Below the pieces are notes generated by a model. It did no database searches and was not told the DNA's origin. It was given only the letters and a program-made list of their open reading frames with translations. A stretch of DNA of 24,298 nucleotides, taken from the NCBI GenBank assembly GCA_005776735.1, contig SXOM01000049.1, forward strand, positions 1 through 24,298. The letters run 5' to 3'. Positions 1 through 8,000 of the stretch are shown here, piece after piece. The position numbers were made by a program, and so were the translations under genes. Each line of letters begins with the position of its first letter. The first letter of the stretch is position 1. Source of the stretch: Pseudomonadota bacterium (GTDB taxonomy: Bacteria; Myxococcota_A; UBA796; SXON01).

Positions 1-2418
1 GTCGGCGGTGAACGCGGCCGGCGCGGGGAGCGGCGGCAGGTGGAGCACGAGCCCCGCGTCGGTCGAGAGCGGCGTCGCGTCGGCCCACGCGAGGGTCACG
101 GTCCGGCCCTGGCGCGTGCCCGGCTCGCGCAGCCGCACGCGCAAGACCAGCGCTTCGGCGGCGCGCACCCGCGCGTCGAGCCACGCGCTCGCGCTGAGCT
201 CGACGCGGACGGTGTTGCCGTCGCGGTACCACGCCCCGGTCATCCACGCCGCGGCGGACATCTTGGCGCGTGCCTCGGGGTGCGCCAGGGCCTCCGCCAC
301 GAGGCGGCCGGGGTCGACCCCGGCCAGCCGCAACGCTTCGCACAGGTGAGTCGCCGACGCCGGCGAGCCCGTCGCGATGTTGCGCACGAGCCTGCGGAGG
401 TCGGCCCCGCCGTAGTGTTCACGCAGCGCGGCGCGCAGGCGCTCGGCGTGGGGCCCACGCTCGAGCTGCCCGGCGATGAGCTGCCGGGCTTCGCGCATCA
501 CCGCCCGGACGCCGCGCGGCCCATAGGCGCGTTCGAACCACCACGTCGGAACCAGCACCCCGACCAGGAGCGCCGCGAGCTCCCGAGACAAGTTGGGGTC
601 GTCGGCCAACAGGCCCCCGAGCACCGACGGCACGACCGCCGAGGGCGCGCCGCGGCGCCGTTGCGCGCCCGCGACCAGGGTGCGCACGAGGCGGTCGACC
701 CGTGCATCTTCGCCGCGGTTCACCCCGAGCTCGCCGGCGGCGAGGAGCAGGATCTCCCGCCACTCCGGGTAGAACGCCTCGACCGGGTCGTCGGCCAGCG
801 CCTCGAGCGCGCCGGTGCGCACGAGCTCGAGCGCCGCGAAGTACTCCGCGAGGGTCAGGTGCAGGAACGCCCACCGGTCCGGTCCCACCTCGACGAACAG
901 GCCGAGGCTGCCCTTGAACAGCTCCACGACGTCGTCCGCGCTGCCCGCGAAGCGGAGCCTCCCGTCCGCGAGCGCGTGGGTGACCGCACGCGCGAGGGTG
1001 GCGGTGCTGACCGCGCGAGCTCCGGAGCGCACCATCCCCAGGGCCACCGGCCCCAGCACCCGGAGGGCGTCGGTCAGCCGCAGGGGCGCGCGCGCGTCGG
1101 TGCCGGAAGCGAGCGAGCGCACGAGGTTCCACCGCTCGACGAGCACCCGCGACGCGTGCAGGTACAGCTCGGCGCGGTGGTTGGGGAGCTGCACGCCGGC
1201 GCGGTGTACGACCGCGAGCACCGTGAGCATCAGCGGGCTGCGCGCGAGCGCCCGGAGCTGCGGCAGGCCGAGGATCTCGGCCGCGAGCCGCTGCCCGTCG
1301 GCTTCGCCCCCGGCGCGCGCGGCGGCGCCGGCACGATCGACCGCGTACTGCCCGCACCACGCCGCGAGGAACGACCGCACCTGCGCGTCGCTCAGCGGCT
1401 GGAGCACGACCGGCACGCAGCTCCGCAGCCGCGCGTCGCCGTAGCCCGCGACGCGCGCGGTCACCCAGAGCGGCGCGCGCGGGAACGCCACCACCAGCTC
1501 GTCCACGGCCCGCGCGACCGCCACCCGCTCGGCCCGGCCCCCGACCTCGTCCAGCCCGTCCAGGAGCAGGGTCACCGTGCCCTCGGCGAGCGCGCTCCTC
1601 AGGCACCGCCCGTAGGCGAGTCCCTCCCCGAGGAGCCACGCTTCGAGCGCCCCGACGAGCTCGGCCGCCGAACGGGGCACGCCCAACGCGGACAACGGCG
1701 CGAGCACCTGCGCCCCCGCGCCCCGGAGCGCGAGCGTCCGCAACAGGACGGTCTTGCCGCCCCCGGGAGGGCCCAGGACCGCGACCGCCGGGGCGGCGCG
1801 CCGCGACGCGGCCGTCCCGTGCGCGTGGAGCCAGCGCAATGGGAACCGCTGCGGCGACGGCACGTCGTCGTACGACACGACGTCGAGCTCCTGCGCGACG
1901 GTGGTGATCGGCCAGGCGACGTCTTCGCCCTCGGAGCGCACGAGCCCGCGCAGGTCGAGCCGGCCCCACCGGGTCACGTTCCAGGCGGCGAGGGCGGCCC
2001 TGGCCGCCGCTTCGTCCACCACGCCCGCCTCCAGCGGCAGCACCCCGCTGAACTCCAGCACCGAGTCGATGTCGGGCGCGCCCGCCCCCCACCGCACACG
2101 CTCCGCCGCGTCGAGCACGAGCACCACCCGCACCCCGCGCCCCGAAAGCCACCCCCGCCGCTGGTTCACGCGCGGGAGCACCGTGCCGGCGTCGGCCGGG
2201 AGCCCACACACCACCCCGCGCGCCGCCGGCGCCGACTCCGGCAGCTCGGCCAGCGCCCGCCGCTCCCACCCCGGCTCCACGGCCTCCAGCGCCGCGGCCA
2301 CCGCGTCGTGTTCGCCCGGGGCACACTCCAGCACCCCGAAGCCCGGCGAAGCGAGCTCGCGCGGCGGGAGCGCCGCGCGCACCGCCTCCTCGTAGCGCCC
2401 CGCCACGGCGCGGCTCAT
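1..2418 (-). CDS. NACHT-domain NTPase (STAND/NLR-like), 3' end outside window
   Basis: The ATG at 2418 overlaps the stop of the upstream ATPase gene (ATGA), and the frame stays open to base 1 (806 codons, no stop), so the C-terminus is missing. Seen: Walker A GPPGGGKT (about residues 216-223), Walker B LLLDGLDE (about 284-291), and the post-Walker segment PLMLTVLAVVHRAG (from about 395), which together are typical of NACHT NTPases. The N-terminal 200 residues have no P-loop. They contain RVNQRRGWL followed by a hydrophobic strand and GAPDI (about 83-115), which recalls conserved segments of STAND-associated ATPase-like sensor domains; that match is from memory. The region after about residue 600 is probably an alpha-helical scaffold. 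NACHT proteins are nucleotide-switched signalling ATPases, and bacterial examples include anti-phage NLR-like proteins. Translational coupling suggests it works with the upstream ATPase. No effector domain can be named. Confidence 0.88.
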   Translation of the reverse strand, partial: MSRAVAGRYEEAVRAALPPRELASPGFGVLECAPGEHDAVAAALEAVEPGWERRALAELPESAPAARGVVCGLPADAGTVLPRVNQRRGWLSGRGVRVVLVLDAAERVRWGAGAPDIDSVLEFSGVLPLEAGVVDEAAARAALAAWNVTRWGRLDLRGLVRSEGEDVAWPITTVAQELDVVSYDDVPSPQRFPLRWLHAHGTAASRRAAPAVAVLGPPGGGKTVLLRTLALRGAGAQVLAPLSALGVPRSAAELVGALEAWLLGEGLAYGRCLRSALAEGTVTLLLDGLDEVGGRAERVAVARAVDELVVAFPRAPLWVTARVAGYGDARLRSCVPVVLQPLSDAQVRSFLAAWCGQYAVDRAGAAARAGGEADGQRLAAEILGLPQLRALARSPLMLTVLAVVHRAGVQLPNHRAELYLHASRVLVERWNLVRSLASGTDARAPLRLTDALRVLGPVALGMVRSGARAVSTATLARAVTHALADGRLRFAGSADDVVELFKGSLGLFVEVGPDRWAFLHLTLAEYFAALELVRTGALEALADDPVEAFYPEWREILLLAAGELGVNRGEDARVDRLVRTLVAGAQRRRGAPSAVVPSVLGGLLADDPNLSRELAALLVGVLVPTWWFERAYGPRGVRAVMREARQLIAGQLERGPHAERLRAALREHYGGADLRRLVRNIATGSPASATHLCEALRLAGVDPGRLVAEALAHPEARAKMSAAAWMTGAWYRDGNTVRVELSASAWLDARVRAAEALVLRVRLREPGTRQGRTVTLAWADATPLSTDAGLVLHLPPLPAPAAFTAD

Positions 2419-3707
2419 CCCGACGTGGCGGTCCACGCCGCCACGTCGTCGGCCAACAGGGGATGGACGATGAACCGCGGCCGCCGCGCGCCTCGGGCCG
2501 GCCGGAGCGCCAACAGCCGCCCGTGGGCGAAGAGGGCCGCCGCGACGGCATCGGCGCCGGGGAGCACCCCGCGATCGGCCACGAACCGCAACACCGCCAG
2601 CGACTCGGCGTTGAGCGCGCGCGCCAGCTCTTCGGCCAGCAGTCGCTGGGCCTCCTCGGCGTCGGCGCGGACGACTCCCGTGCGGCCCGCCCGGCGCGCC
2701 GCGCGCACCGCCGAGCGCGTCATCCGTACCGCGTGCCGCGGGAAGCCGCCGCTCGCCGCGACGATCGCGGTGAGCGCCTCGCGGGTGCTCACGTCGACCG
2801 CCACCTCGGCCTTCGCAAAGCGCAGCTCGAGCGCCTGCAACAACTGCTCCTGGCCCGCCGCGTCGGTGCCGAAGCCGTAGAGCGGGAGCGGCTCGAAGCC
2901 GTACTCCGCCGACACCTCGGTCATCGACACCGGCGGAGCCGACACGACCATCGGCCACGGCGCGTCGGCCAACAAGCGCGTGTACTGGAACACCTGGTGG
3001 TACCGCTCCACCGACTGCCCGTTCATCTTCTCCAGGCCGTCGACCACCAACAGCGGCAACGGGCGCCCCGAAGCGCGCACCGTCGCGGCGATGTCGTCGG
3101 CCACCGCCTGCAACGCGCGCCCCCTCGGCGACGCCGACTGCACCAGGCCGTCCTGCTTCATGAGCCGGATGCTGGCCGCCGCGAGCGTCAACATCGCGCC
3201 CGCGGCCTTCCCGACACCGCCGGCGCCCGCGGCGGCCGCCACCGACTCGCCCGCCGTGCTCGCCGCCGACGCAAACGCGCCCAGGACCTCGGCCGCGCCC
3301 CCCACCCCGTCGCCCGCACCCGCCGGCGCGGAGGCGCGGGCGAGCTCCTTGAAACAGCGCTCCTGGTCGGCCTCGGGCGCCGAGCGCAGCACGCCCGCCG
3401 CGGTGAGGTACAGCAGGTCGAACGCCGAGACGCTCGACACGTCCACGCCGGACACATCGAGGTCGACCAGCACCACGTCGCGCCCCTCGGCCCGCACCGC
3501 CTCGGCCACCGCGCGCAGCTCCGAGCTCTTTCCGCACCCCAGCGCACCCACGAGGATGAACTTCTCGCGCGTGGCGCCGTCGAGCTCGAGCGCTTCGATC
3601 ACCCGCGGCACCGCCGACTCCGGCGGCGCCAACCACAACCCCGACGGTGGCGGCCGCTCCGGGTCCAGCAGCCGGTGCAGCTCGATGAGGGCGACGTCCG
3701 CGTTCAC
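2415..3707 (-). CDS. P-loop (AAA/STAND-type) ATPase, partner of the NACHT protein
   Basis: This encodes 430 residues from a GTG at 3707. Seen: Walker A GALGCGKSSE (about residues 54-63), a strand with VVLVDLDV shortly after, Walker B LLVVDGLEKM (about 219-228), and GFPRH (about 321-325) in the position of a lid or sensor motif. A small C-terminal winged-helix-like segment ends with FIVHPLLADDVAAW. An Ala/Gly-rich insert spans about 123-180. The GKSSEL form of the P-loop belongs to a class of bacterial ATPases often encoded next to large STAND-like proteins (family recollection). Its stop codon overlaps the NACHT start by 4 nt, so the two are almost surely made together. Likely cytoplasmic; it may be a nucleotide-dependent sensor or adaptor for the NACHT protein (inference). 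An intergenic hairpin element ends 46 nt upstream of the start. Confidence 0.86.
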   Translation of the reverse strand: MNADVALIELHRLLDPERPPPSGLWLAPPESAVPRVIEALELDGATREKFILVGALGCGKSSELRAVAEAVRAEGRDVVLVDLDVSGVDVSSVSAFDLLYLTAAGVLRSAPEADQERCFKELARASAPAGAGDGVGGAAEVLGAFASAASTAGESVAAAAGAGGVGKAAGAMLTLAAASIRLMKQDGLVQSASPRGRALQAVADDIAATVRASGRPLPLLVVDGLEKMNGQSVERYHQVFQYTRLLADAPWPMVVSAPPVSMTEVSAEYGFEPLPLYGFGTDAAGQEQLLQALELRFAKAEVAVDVSTREALTAIVAASGGFPRHAVRMTRSAVRAARRAGRTGVVRADAEEAQRLLAEELARALNAESLAVLRFVADRGVLPGADAVAAALFAHGRLLALRPARGARRPRFIVHPLLADDVAAWTATSG

Positions 3708-3752
3708 GGCGGCAACCTACCGTGTCGGCCAACGGACCGCCCGCGGCGCACC

Positions 3753-3802
3753 GCGACGCGCGCCCGCCCCCGCCCGACCTCGGGACGGTCGCGGCGCGTC
3801 GC
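3753..3802 (-). repeat. Intergenic hairpin element, copy 1
   Basis: On the minus strand a 9-nt arm GCGACGCGC (3802-3794) is followed at once by the core CGCGACCGTCCCGAGG, and after a 32-nt interior by the exact complement GCGCGTCGC (3761-3753). The interior holds a possible inner stem, CCGTCC with GGGCGG. It begins one base after the TAG of the cyclic-nucleotide-fold gene (3804-3806). There is no T-tract, so a classical intrinsic terminator is not evident. Five related copies lie elsewhere in the window. Confidence 0.8.
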
Positions 3803-3803
3803 C

Positions 3804-4286
3804 CTACCCCGCCAGCTCGCCGCAGGCGTCGAGGCCCCAGGCGATGGTCTCGCGCACCTGGGCGTTGGTCACCCGCACCTTCTCCGCGAGGTCCACGAAC
3901 AGGACCCGCGCCACGTGGGCGAACAACGGACGGTCGGTCACGAGCATGCGGCGGAAGCGGTCGGCGTCGAGCTCGAGCACCTCGCCGTCGGACTCCGCGA
4001 GCACGGTCGCCGTGGCCATCTCGCCGTCGACCAGGTCGATCTCGCCGAGGTGCGCGCCGGGGCCCACGCGCGCCACCAGCGCCTCGGTGACGCCCTGCAC
4101 GCGCTTGCAGACCACGAGGCTCCCGTGCACCACGATCACCAGCTTCGCCGCCGGCTCGCCTTCGGTCAGGATCACGTCGCCGATGGCGACCCGACGCGGG
4201 GTGAACCACGGCGCCAGGCGAAGGACCACGTCCTCGGGGAGCGTCCCGAACAACGGCGTACGAGCAAGGGTTTCGGCGGTGGGCAT
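3804..4286 (-). CDS. Single-domain cyclic-nucleotide-binding-fold protein (second of a pair)
   Basis: 160 residues from the ATG at 4286, which shares one base with the upstream stop (TGATG); a longer in-frame start at 4397 would lie inside that neighbour. The CRP/cNMP-binding fold is visible: GDVILTEGEPAAKLVIVVHGSLVV (split here as GDVILTEGEP then KLVIVVHGSL), then the phosphate-binding cassette GEIDLVDGEMATATV (about residues 81-95). In ligand-binding members an Arg sits before the small residues of this cassette; here it is Ala. The C-terminal 40 residues are helical (KVRVTNAQVRETIAWGL) and show no helix-turn-helix DNA-binding domain. It resembles its upstream neighbour, including the C-terminal helix, so the pair probably arose by duplication and may form a heterodimer. 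Its role is unknown; a regulatory subunit or scaffold is possible. Confidence 0.85.
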   Translation of the reverse strand: MPTAETLARTPLFGTLPEDVVLRLAPWFTPRRVAIGDVILTEGEPAAKLVIVVHGSLVVCKRVQGVTEALVARVGPGAHLGEIDLVDGEMATATVLAESDGEVLELDADRFRRMLVTDRPLFAHVARVLFVDLAEKVRVTNAQVRETIAWGLDACGELAG

Positions 4287-4714
4287 CAGGACTCTCCGGG
4301 GTCGAGCGCGGCCGAGTCGAGCGACCATCGCACCGCCTCGACCAACCGCGCGTTGGCCATGCGAACCTTGCCGGCCATCGTACGGAGCAACGCCCACGCG
4401 ACGTCCGGGTCACCCACGAGCTGATCGATGCCGCGACGCTCGACCTTCCACAAGACGGCCCGCTCTTCGGCGGTCACCGTCGCGGCGGCCGGCGCGGGGT
4501 CGAACACCGCGAGCTCACCGAACGACGCGCCCGGCCCGAGCTCCGCGAGCACACTCTCCAGCTCGCCCCGCACCGACTGGCTCACCGACAACTTCCCGTG
4601 CAGCACGAGGTACAGCGCGTCCTGCGGCTGGCCCTCCCACACCACCACCTGACCCGGCGCGTAGTGGAGCTCGGTGGCGTAGGGTTCGATGGTGTCGAGC
4701 AGGTTTGCGTCCAT
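4286..4714 (-). CDS. Single-domain cyclic-nucleotide-binding-fold protein (first of a pair)
   Basis: 142 residues from the ATG at 4714; an upstream in-frame start at 4933 adds only Arg-rich sequence antisense to the neighbouring gene and is rejected. Seen: beta-roll segments GQVVVWEGQP and LYLVLHGKLSV, then the cassette FGELAVFDPAPAAATV (about residues 65-80). The Gly-Glu is kept, but the Arg that contacts the cyclic phosphate in CRP/PKA-type domains is replaced by Ala. A C-terminal helix (MAGKVRMANARLVEAVRWSL) matches that of the downstream paralogue. No DNA-binding domain is present. Stop and start of the two paralogues overlap by one base, so they are co-translated. A purine-rich GGGAGG lies only two bases before the ATG, closer than usual. 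Confidence 0.85.
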   Translation of the reverse strand: MDANLLDTIEPYATELHYAPGQVVVWEGQPQDALYLVLHGKLSVSQSVRGELESVLAELGPGASFGELAVFDPAPAAATVTAEERAVLWKVERRGIDQLVGDPDVAWALLRTMAGKVRMANARLVEAVRWSLDSAALDPGES

Positions 4715-4751
4715 CACCTCCCGGATCGGATCGCGGGAGGGAGACGTGAGG

Positions 4752-4800
4752 GGGGCGCGGCGCGACCGTCCCGAAGTCGACCGGGGCCGCCCCGCGCCCC
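4752..4800 (+). repeat. Intergenic hairpin element, copy 2
   Basis: Plus-strand arm GGGGCGCGG (4752-4760) runs straight into the core CGCGACCGTCCCGAAG, and after a 31-nt interior the complementary arm CCGCGCCCC (4792-4800) follows. It lies 8 nt past the stop of the DUF3817-like gene, but its core reads on the strand opposite to that gene. The arm sequence differs from copy 1 while pairing is perfect. Confidence 0.78.
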
Positions 4801-4808
4801 GCCGCCGC

Positions 4809-5573
4809 TCAGGCGCCCGCTGCCGGACCGCGGCGCAACCTCGCCTCGAGCCACCAGGCCCCCCCGGGGAGCATCGCCGCGACAAACGCCGTGGCCGTGG
4901 TCGCGGCGCTCCAGCCCCCCGCCCGTCTCGCATCGGCGAGCCCGTTGAGGAAGACCAGCGTGAACAGGCCGTGGATCCAGCCGAACCACCCCTGCCCCCC
5001 GTCGAGCACCACGCCGGCGCCGTACTTGAGCGGCATGTAGACCAGGAACAACGCCACGGCCGAGAGGGCCTCGAGCCGCGCCCACCACCAGAACCGCGAC
5101 AGCGTGAGCGCCGCCGCGTCGGGGGCGGGGTCGGCCGGCGGGACCGGGAGCCCCCGGCCCAGCGCCCACGCGATGCCCGCGGCGAGCCCGCCGCCGAGGA
5201 GCCCGTAGACGAGCCACTCGCTGCCCCCGCCCCGGCCCACCATGGTGCCGATGGTGGCTCCGAGCGCCGCGCGCGCCGCGATCCCCCGCCACGCCTGGCG
5301 CTGCGCGGGCCGGGCGCCGAGCAGGCCCAGGTGCAGCGCCACCACGCTCGCGAACATCCCCGCGCCCACCCACGGCGCGCCCATGCTGCCGCCGGTGGAC
5401 TTCAGGAGGCCGTAGCCCGCCGCGCCGCTCAGGCAGAAGCCGAGCGGCAAGAGCCCCCACGCCGCGACGAGCCGTTCGCGCTGCGAGCGCGGCCCCGTCG
5501 CCATCATCACCCCCCCGGCGAAGAGCGCGACGCCGACGAACTTCACGAGCCGGAACACGAGCCAGACGTCCAT
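4809..5573 (-). CDS. Polytopic membrane protein with C-terminal DUF3817-like domain
   Basis: 254 residues from ATG 5573. Several hydrophobic segments are evident: FVGVALFAGGVMMATG, a Gly-rich pair around residues 40-85, GLLGGGLAAGIAWALG, and three in the last 85 residues. The last part carries LEALSAVALFLVYMPLKYG and GWIHGLFTLVFLNGLAD. The MPLKY and Trp-x-His-Gly pattern is characteristic of DUF3817 inner-membrane proteins, which are usually only about 100 residues long. Here the domain is joined to an N-terminal multi-pass region of about 150 residues that I do not recognise. It starts 42 nt after the PAS-protein gene, so co-transcription is likely. Inner-membrane location is inferred from hydrophobicity; function unknown. 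Confidence 0.8.
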   Translation of the reverse strand: MDVWLVFRLVKFVGVALFAGGVMMATGPRSQRERLVAAWGLLPLGFCLSGAAGYGLLKSTGGSMGAPWVGAGMFASVVALHLGLLGARPAQRQAWRGIAARAALGATIGTMVGRGGGSEWLVYGLLGGGLAAGIAWALGRGLPVPPADPAPDAAALTLSRFWWWARLEALSAVALFLVYMPLKYGAGVVLDGGQGWFGWIHGLFTLVFLNGLADARRAGGWSAATTATAFVAAMLPGGAWWLEARLRRGPAAGA

Positions 5574-5615
5574 GCGTTCATCCGTAGCCCGCGGGAGGGG
5601 GCGGCGGCGCCGGGA

Positions 5616-8000
5616 CTACCCTTCCTCGGGCCCCAGCTCGGCCAGCTCCTCGCCGATGGCCACGATCTCGCCCGGCAACAGGCGGTCGCAGATGCTCCGG
5701 ATCGTGGTGAAGTCGACCGGCCGCTGCAGCACGATCGCCCCGAGCGCGACGAGTCGCTCGCGGGTGGTGGCCTTGATTCCCGGCGGCACCACCACGAGGC
5801 AGTTGCGCGCCAGGGCCGGCGCCGCCTCGGTGAAGCGGGTGTACAACCGCAAGCCGAAGCTCTCCGGCCGCGGGAAGCTCAGGACCGCGACGTCCGGCTC
5901 GAGGTCGGCCAGCCCGCCGATGGCGTCGGCCACCGCGCCGAACCCGTGCACCTCGAAGACTTCGCCGAGGTGCCGCTCCAAGGCCCGGCGCAGGAGCGCG
6001 TCCTCTTCGACCACCAGCACCTTGCCGCGCCGCCCGGGCGCGGGGCGCGGCGCGTCGAGCGGGCGCACGGGGCCGGGCTGGTCGGCCACGGGGAAGCTCA
6101 CCTTCATGCGCGCGCCGGTGCCGATGGCGCTCCCGAGCTCGAGCGAACCGCCGGCCGCGCGGATCGACTCGCGCGCCATGCCCAGGAACAAGGGCGCAAA
6201 ACCCGACTGCGCCGCCAGGAAGTCGAGGTCGGCGAGGCGGGCTTGCACCTCCGAGCCGTAGCCGGCGCCGTTGTCGCGCACCTCGAGCACGACGAACCCG
6301 CCGACCACCTTGCCGTCGACCTGGAGCCGCCCGCTGTGCTCGGGCGGGAAACTCTCGGCGGCGGCCAGCAAAAGCAGGCACAGGCCGCGCAGGAGCGGGC
6401 CGCGACCGGCGCGAGCGGGCGGCAGGTCCTCGACCGCGAACTCGGCCGCGATCCGGTTCTCGAAGGAGTGGCCGACCAGGTCGCGCGCCGCTTCGAGCTC
6501 GCGGGAGAGCCGGACGGGCGCGGGCGCCTCGGGCTCCCGCTGCGCGAAGCGCACCACGTCGTTGGCCAGGACGCGCAGGCGGGACACCCCCTCGCCGAAC
6601 TGGTCCATCACCGCGTCGAGCTGGCGCTCGAGCTCCGGGGCGTCGGCGCGCCGGGTGAACTGGTCGAGCTCGCGCATCGGCGCGCCCGACGAGACCATGC
6701 GCGCGAGCGTGCGCAGCTCGGCCAGGCGCGCGAGCACCACGCGGTGGTCGGGCTCGAACTGGGCGAACGCATCGAGCACCCGGCGCACCAGGCCCTCGAC
6801 GAACACGCTCTCCAGCGCGCGCTCCTTGGTGGCGCGCGACTCGTGGATCACCGCGTCGGTCTCGGCCCGGTCGACGAACAACAACAGCACGGTGTCGATG
6901 GCGCCGTCGGGCGCCTTGAGCGCGACCGCGTCGAGCTCCGCGCGGGTGGAGGTGCCGTTGGCGCGGTGCACCTCCACCGACGCGGCGTGTTTTCCCCGAC
7001 CGGCGAGCCGCGTGAGGAGCCCGTCCCACCCGAGCTCGGGGACGATCATCACCTCGTCGAGCACCCGCTGCCCCTTCGCACGCGCCGCCCCCATCGCCGC
7101 GAGGCGCTCCGCGCCGCGGCTCCACGCGCGCACCGAGCCGTCGGGCGCGGCCACCACCGCCGGCACCGCGATGAGCGCCGAGACCGCCCGGTCGAGCTCG
7201 CGCTCGCTGCCCGAGCCGTCGGTGCGCGGGCCCGCCGGCACCACCGGCGCCGCCACCGGCTGCGCCACCAGGGCCATCGCGATCGACTGCCCACGTTCGT
7301 TCTGCACCCGCGCGACGTGCACCTCGCACTCCACGCTGTCGCCCCGCTCCCGGCGCAACGGATGGACGATGTCGAACGCGCCCTCGCGCCGCGCCCGGTC
7401 CATCCACTCGACCGTCCGCGCGCGGGCGTCCTCCCCCGCCAGCATGTTGGACAACGGCCGCTCCAACGCCGAGCGCGGCGAGTACCCGAGGAGCTTCTCG
7501 GCGCCGGCCGACCAGTGCAGGATGCGTCCCTCGGGATCGGCCAGGAGCACGGCCTGCGGCACCTGCTCCAAGAGTGCGTTCTGCAGCCGCACCCAGTGCT
7601 CCAGCTTGCGGCGATCGGTGACGTCTTCGCCCATCGCGACCACCACCCGGTCGGCCCCTTCGCCCCACCCGGTGAGCTGCCACCGGAGCTGGCGGGCATC
7701 GCCACCCTTGGACGAGAACGTCCACTCCCCGCTGCGCGCGCGCTCCCCGTCGAGCACCTTCACCACGGCCGCGACCACCGCCTCGCGCACCGCGGGCTCG
7801 GCGCACACCGCCCGTAGGAAGGACCGCAGATCGGCCAGGTCGGCGCCGTCGAGCTCCAGGCGATCCACCATCGTGCGGTTCACGCTCGCCAGCCCCTGCT
7901 GGTGGTCGACCACGAAGAGGAGCGCGCCCGAGCGGTCCAGGAGGGACTCGAGCGCCCCCTTCGGGAGCGCAGGGAGGGTGCGGGGCGGTGCCTTGGCCAT
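5616..8000 (-). CDS. PAS-domain histidine-kinase-like protein with degenerate kinase core and receiver
   Basis: 794 residues from ATG 8000; an upstream in-frame start would run through the divergent amylase gene. Three PAS-like modules are visible (about 15-130, 135-250, 270-380); the second has LLADPEGRILHWSAGAEKLL. A helical region (about 390-490) sits where the phospho-accepting His helix should be, but has no clear H-E-x-x-x-P-L box. The ATPase-like domain (about 500-640) keeps the G1 motif DNGAG (576-580). Its N-box reads LCLLLLAAAES (541-550), without the Mg-binding Asn, and the G2 loop GFAPLFLG lacks the usual GxGLGL. The C-terminal receiver-like domain (about 659-775) begins VLVVEED. 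It has Ser-Phe where the phospho-accepting Asp is expected (VAVLSFP) and RP in place of KP. No membrane segment or signal peptide: cytoplasmic. It is probably a ligand-sensing pseudokinase or scaffold; a divergent active kinase cannot be excluded. Confidence 0.86.
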   Translation of the reverse strand: MAKAPPRTLPALPKGALESLLDRSGALLFVVDHQQGLASVNRTMVDRLELDGADLADLRSFLRAVCAEPAVREAVVAAVVKVLDGERARSGEWTFSSKGGDARQLRWQLTGWGEGADRVVVAMGEDVTDRRKLEHWVRLQNALLEQVPQAVLLADPEGRILHWSAGAEKLLGYSPRSALERPLSNMLAGEDARARTVEWMDRARREGAFDIVHPLRRERGDSVECEVHVARVQNERGQSIAMALVAQPVAAPVVPAGPRTDGSGSERELDRAVSALIAVPAVVAAPDGSVRAWSRGAERLAAMGAARAKGQRVLDEVMIVPELGWDGLLTRLAGRGKHAASVEVHRANGTSTRAELDAVALKAPDGAIDTVLLLFVDRAETDAVIHESRATKERALESVFVEGLVRRVLDAFAQFEPDHRVVLARLAELRTLARMVSSGAPMRELDQFTRRADAPELERQLDAVMDQFGEGVSRLRVLANDVVRFAQREPEAPAPVRLSRELEAARDLVGHSFENRIAAEFAVEDLPPARAGRGPLLRGLCLLLLAAAESFPPEHSGRLQVDGKVVGGFVVLEVRDNGAGYGSEVQARLADLDFLAAQSGFAPLFLGMARESIRAAGGSLELGSAIGTGARMKVSFPVADQPGPVRPLDAPRPAPGRRGKVLVVEEDALLRRALERHLGEVFEVHGFGAVADAIGGLADLEPDVAVLSFPRPESFGLRLYTRFTEAAPALARNCLVVVPPGIKATTRERLVALGAIVLQRPVDFTTIRSICDRLLPGEIVAIGEELAELGPEEG

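Noticed and set aside
419..2551. Minus-strand open frame of 710 codons over the NACHT gene
   Set aside because: Low-complexity Arg/Gly/Ala protein in a different frame from the NACHT protein; no motif.
40..2880. Long plus-strand open frame (946 codons) opposite the NACHT and ATPase genes
   Set aside because: Rich in Arg, His, Pro and Glu with no domain; an antisense shadow of GC-rich coding DNA. The minus-strand frame opening at 2418 carries intact NACHT motifs.
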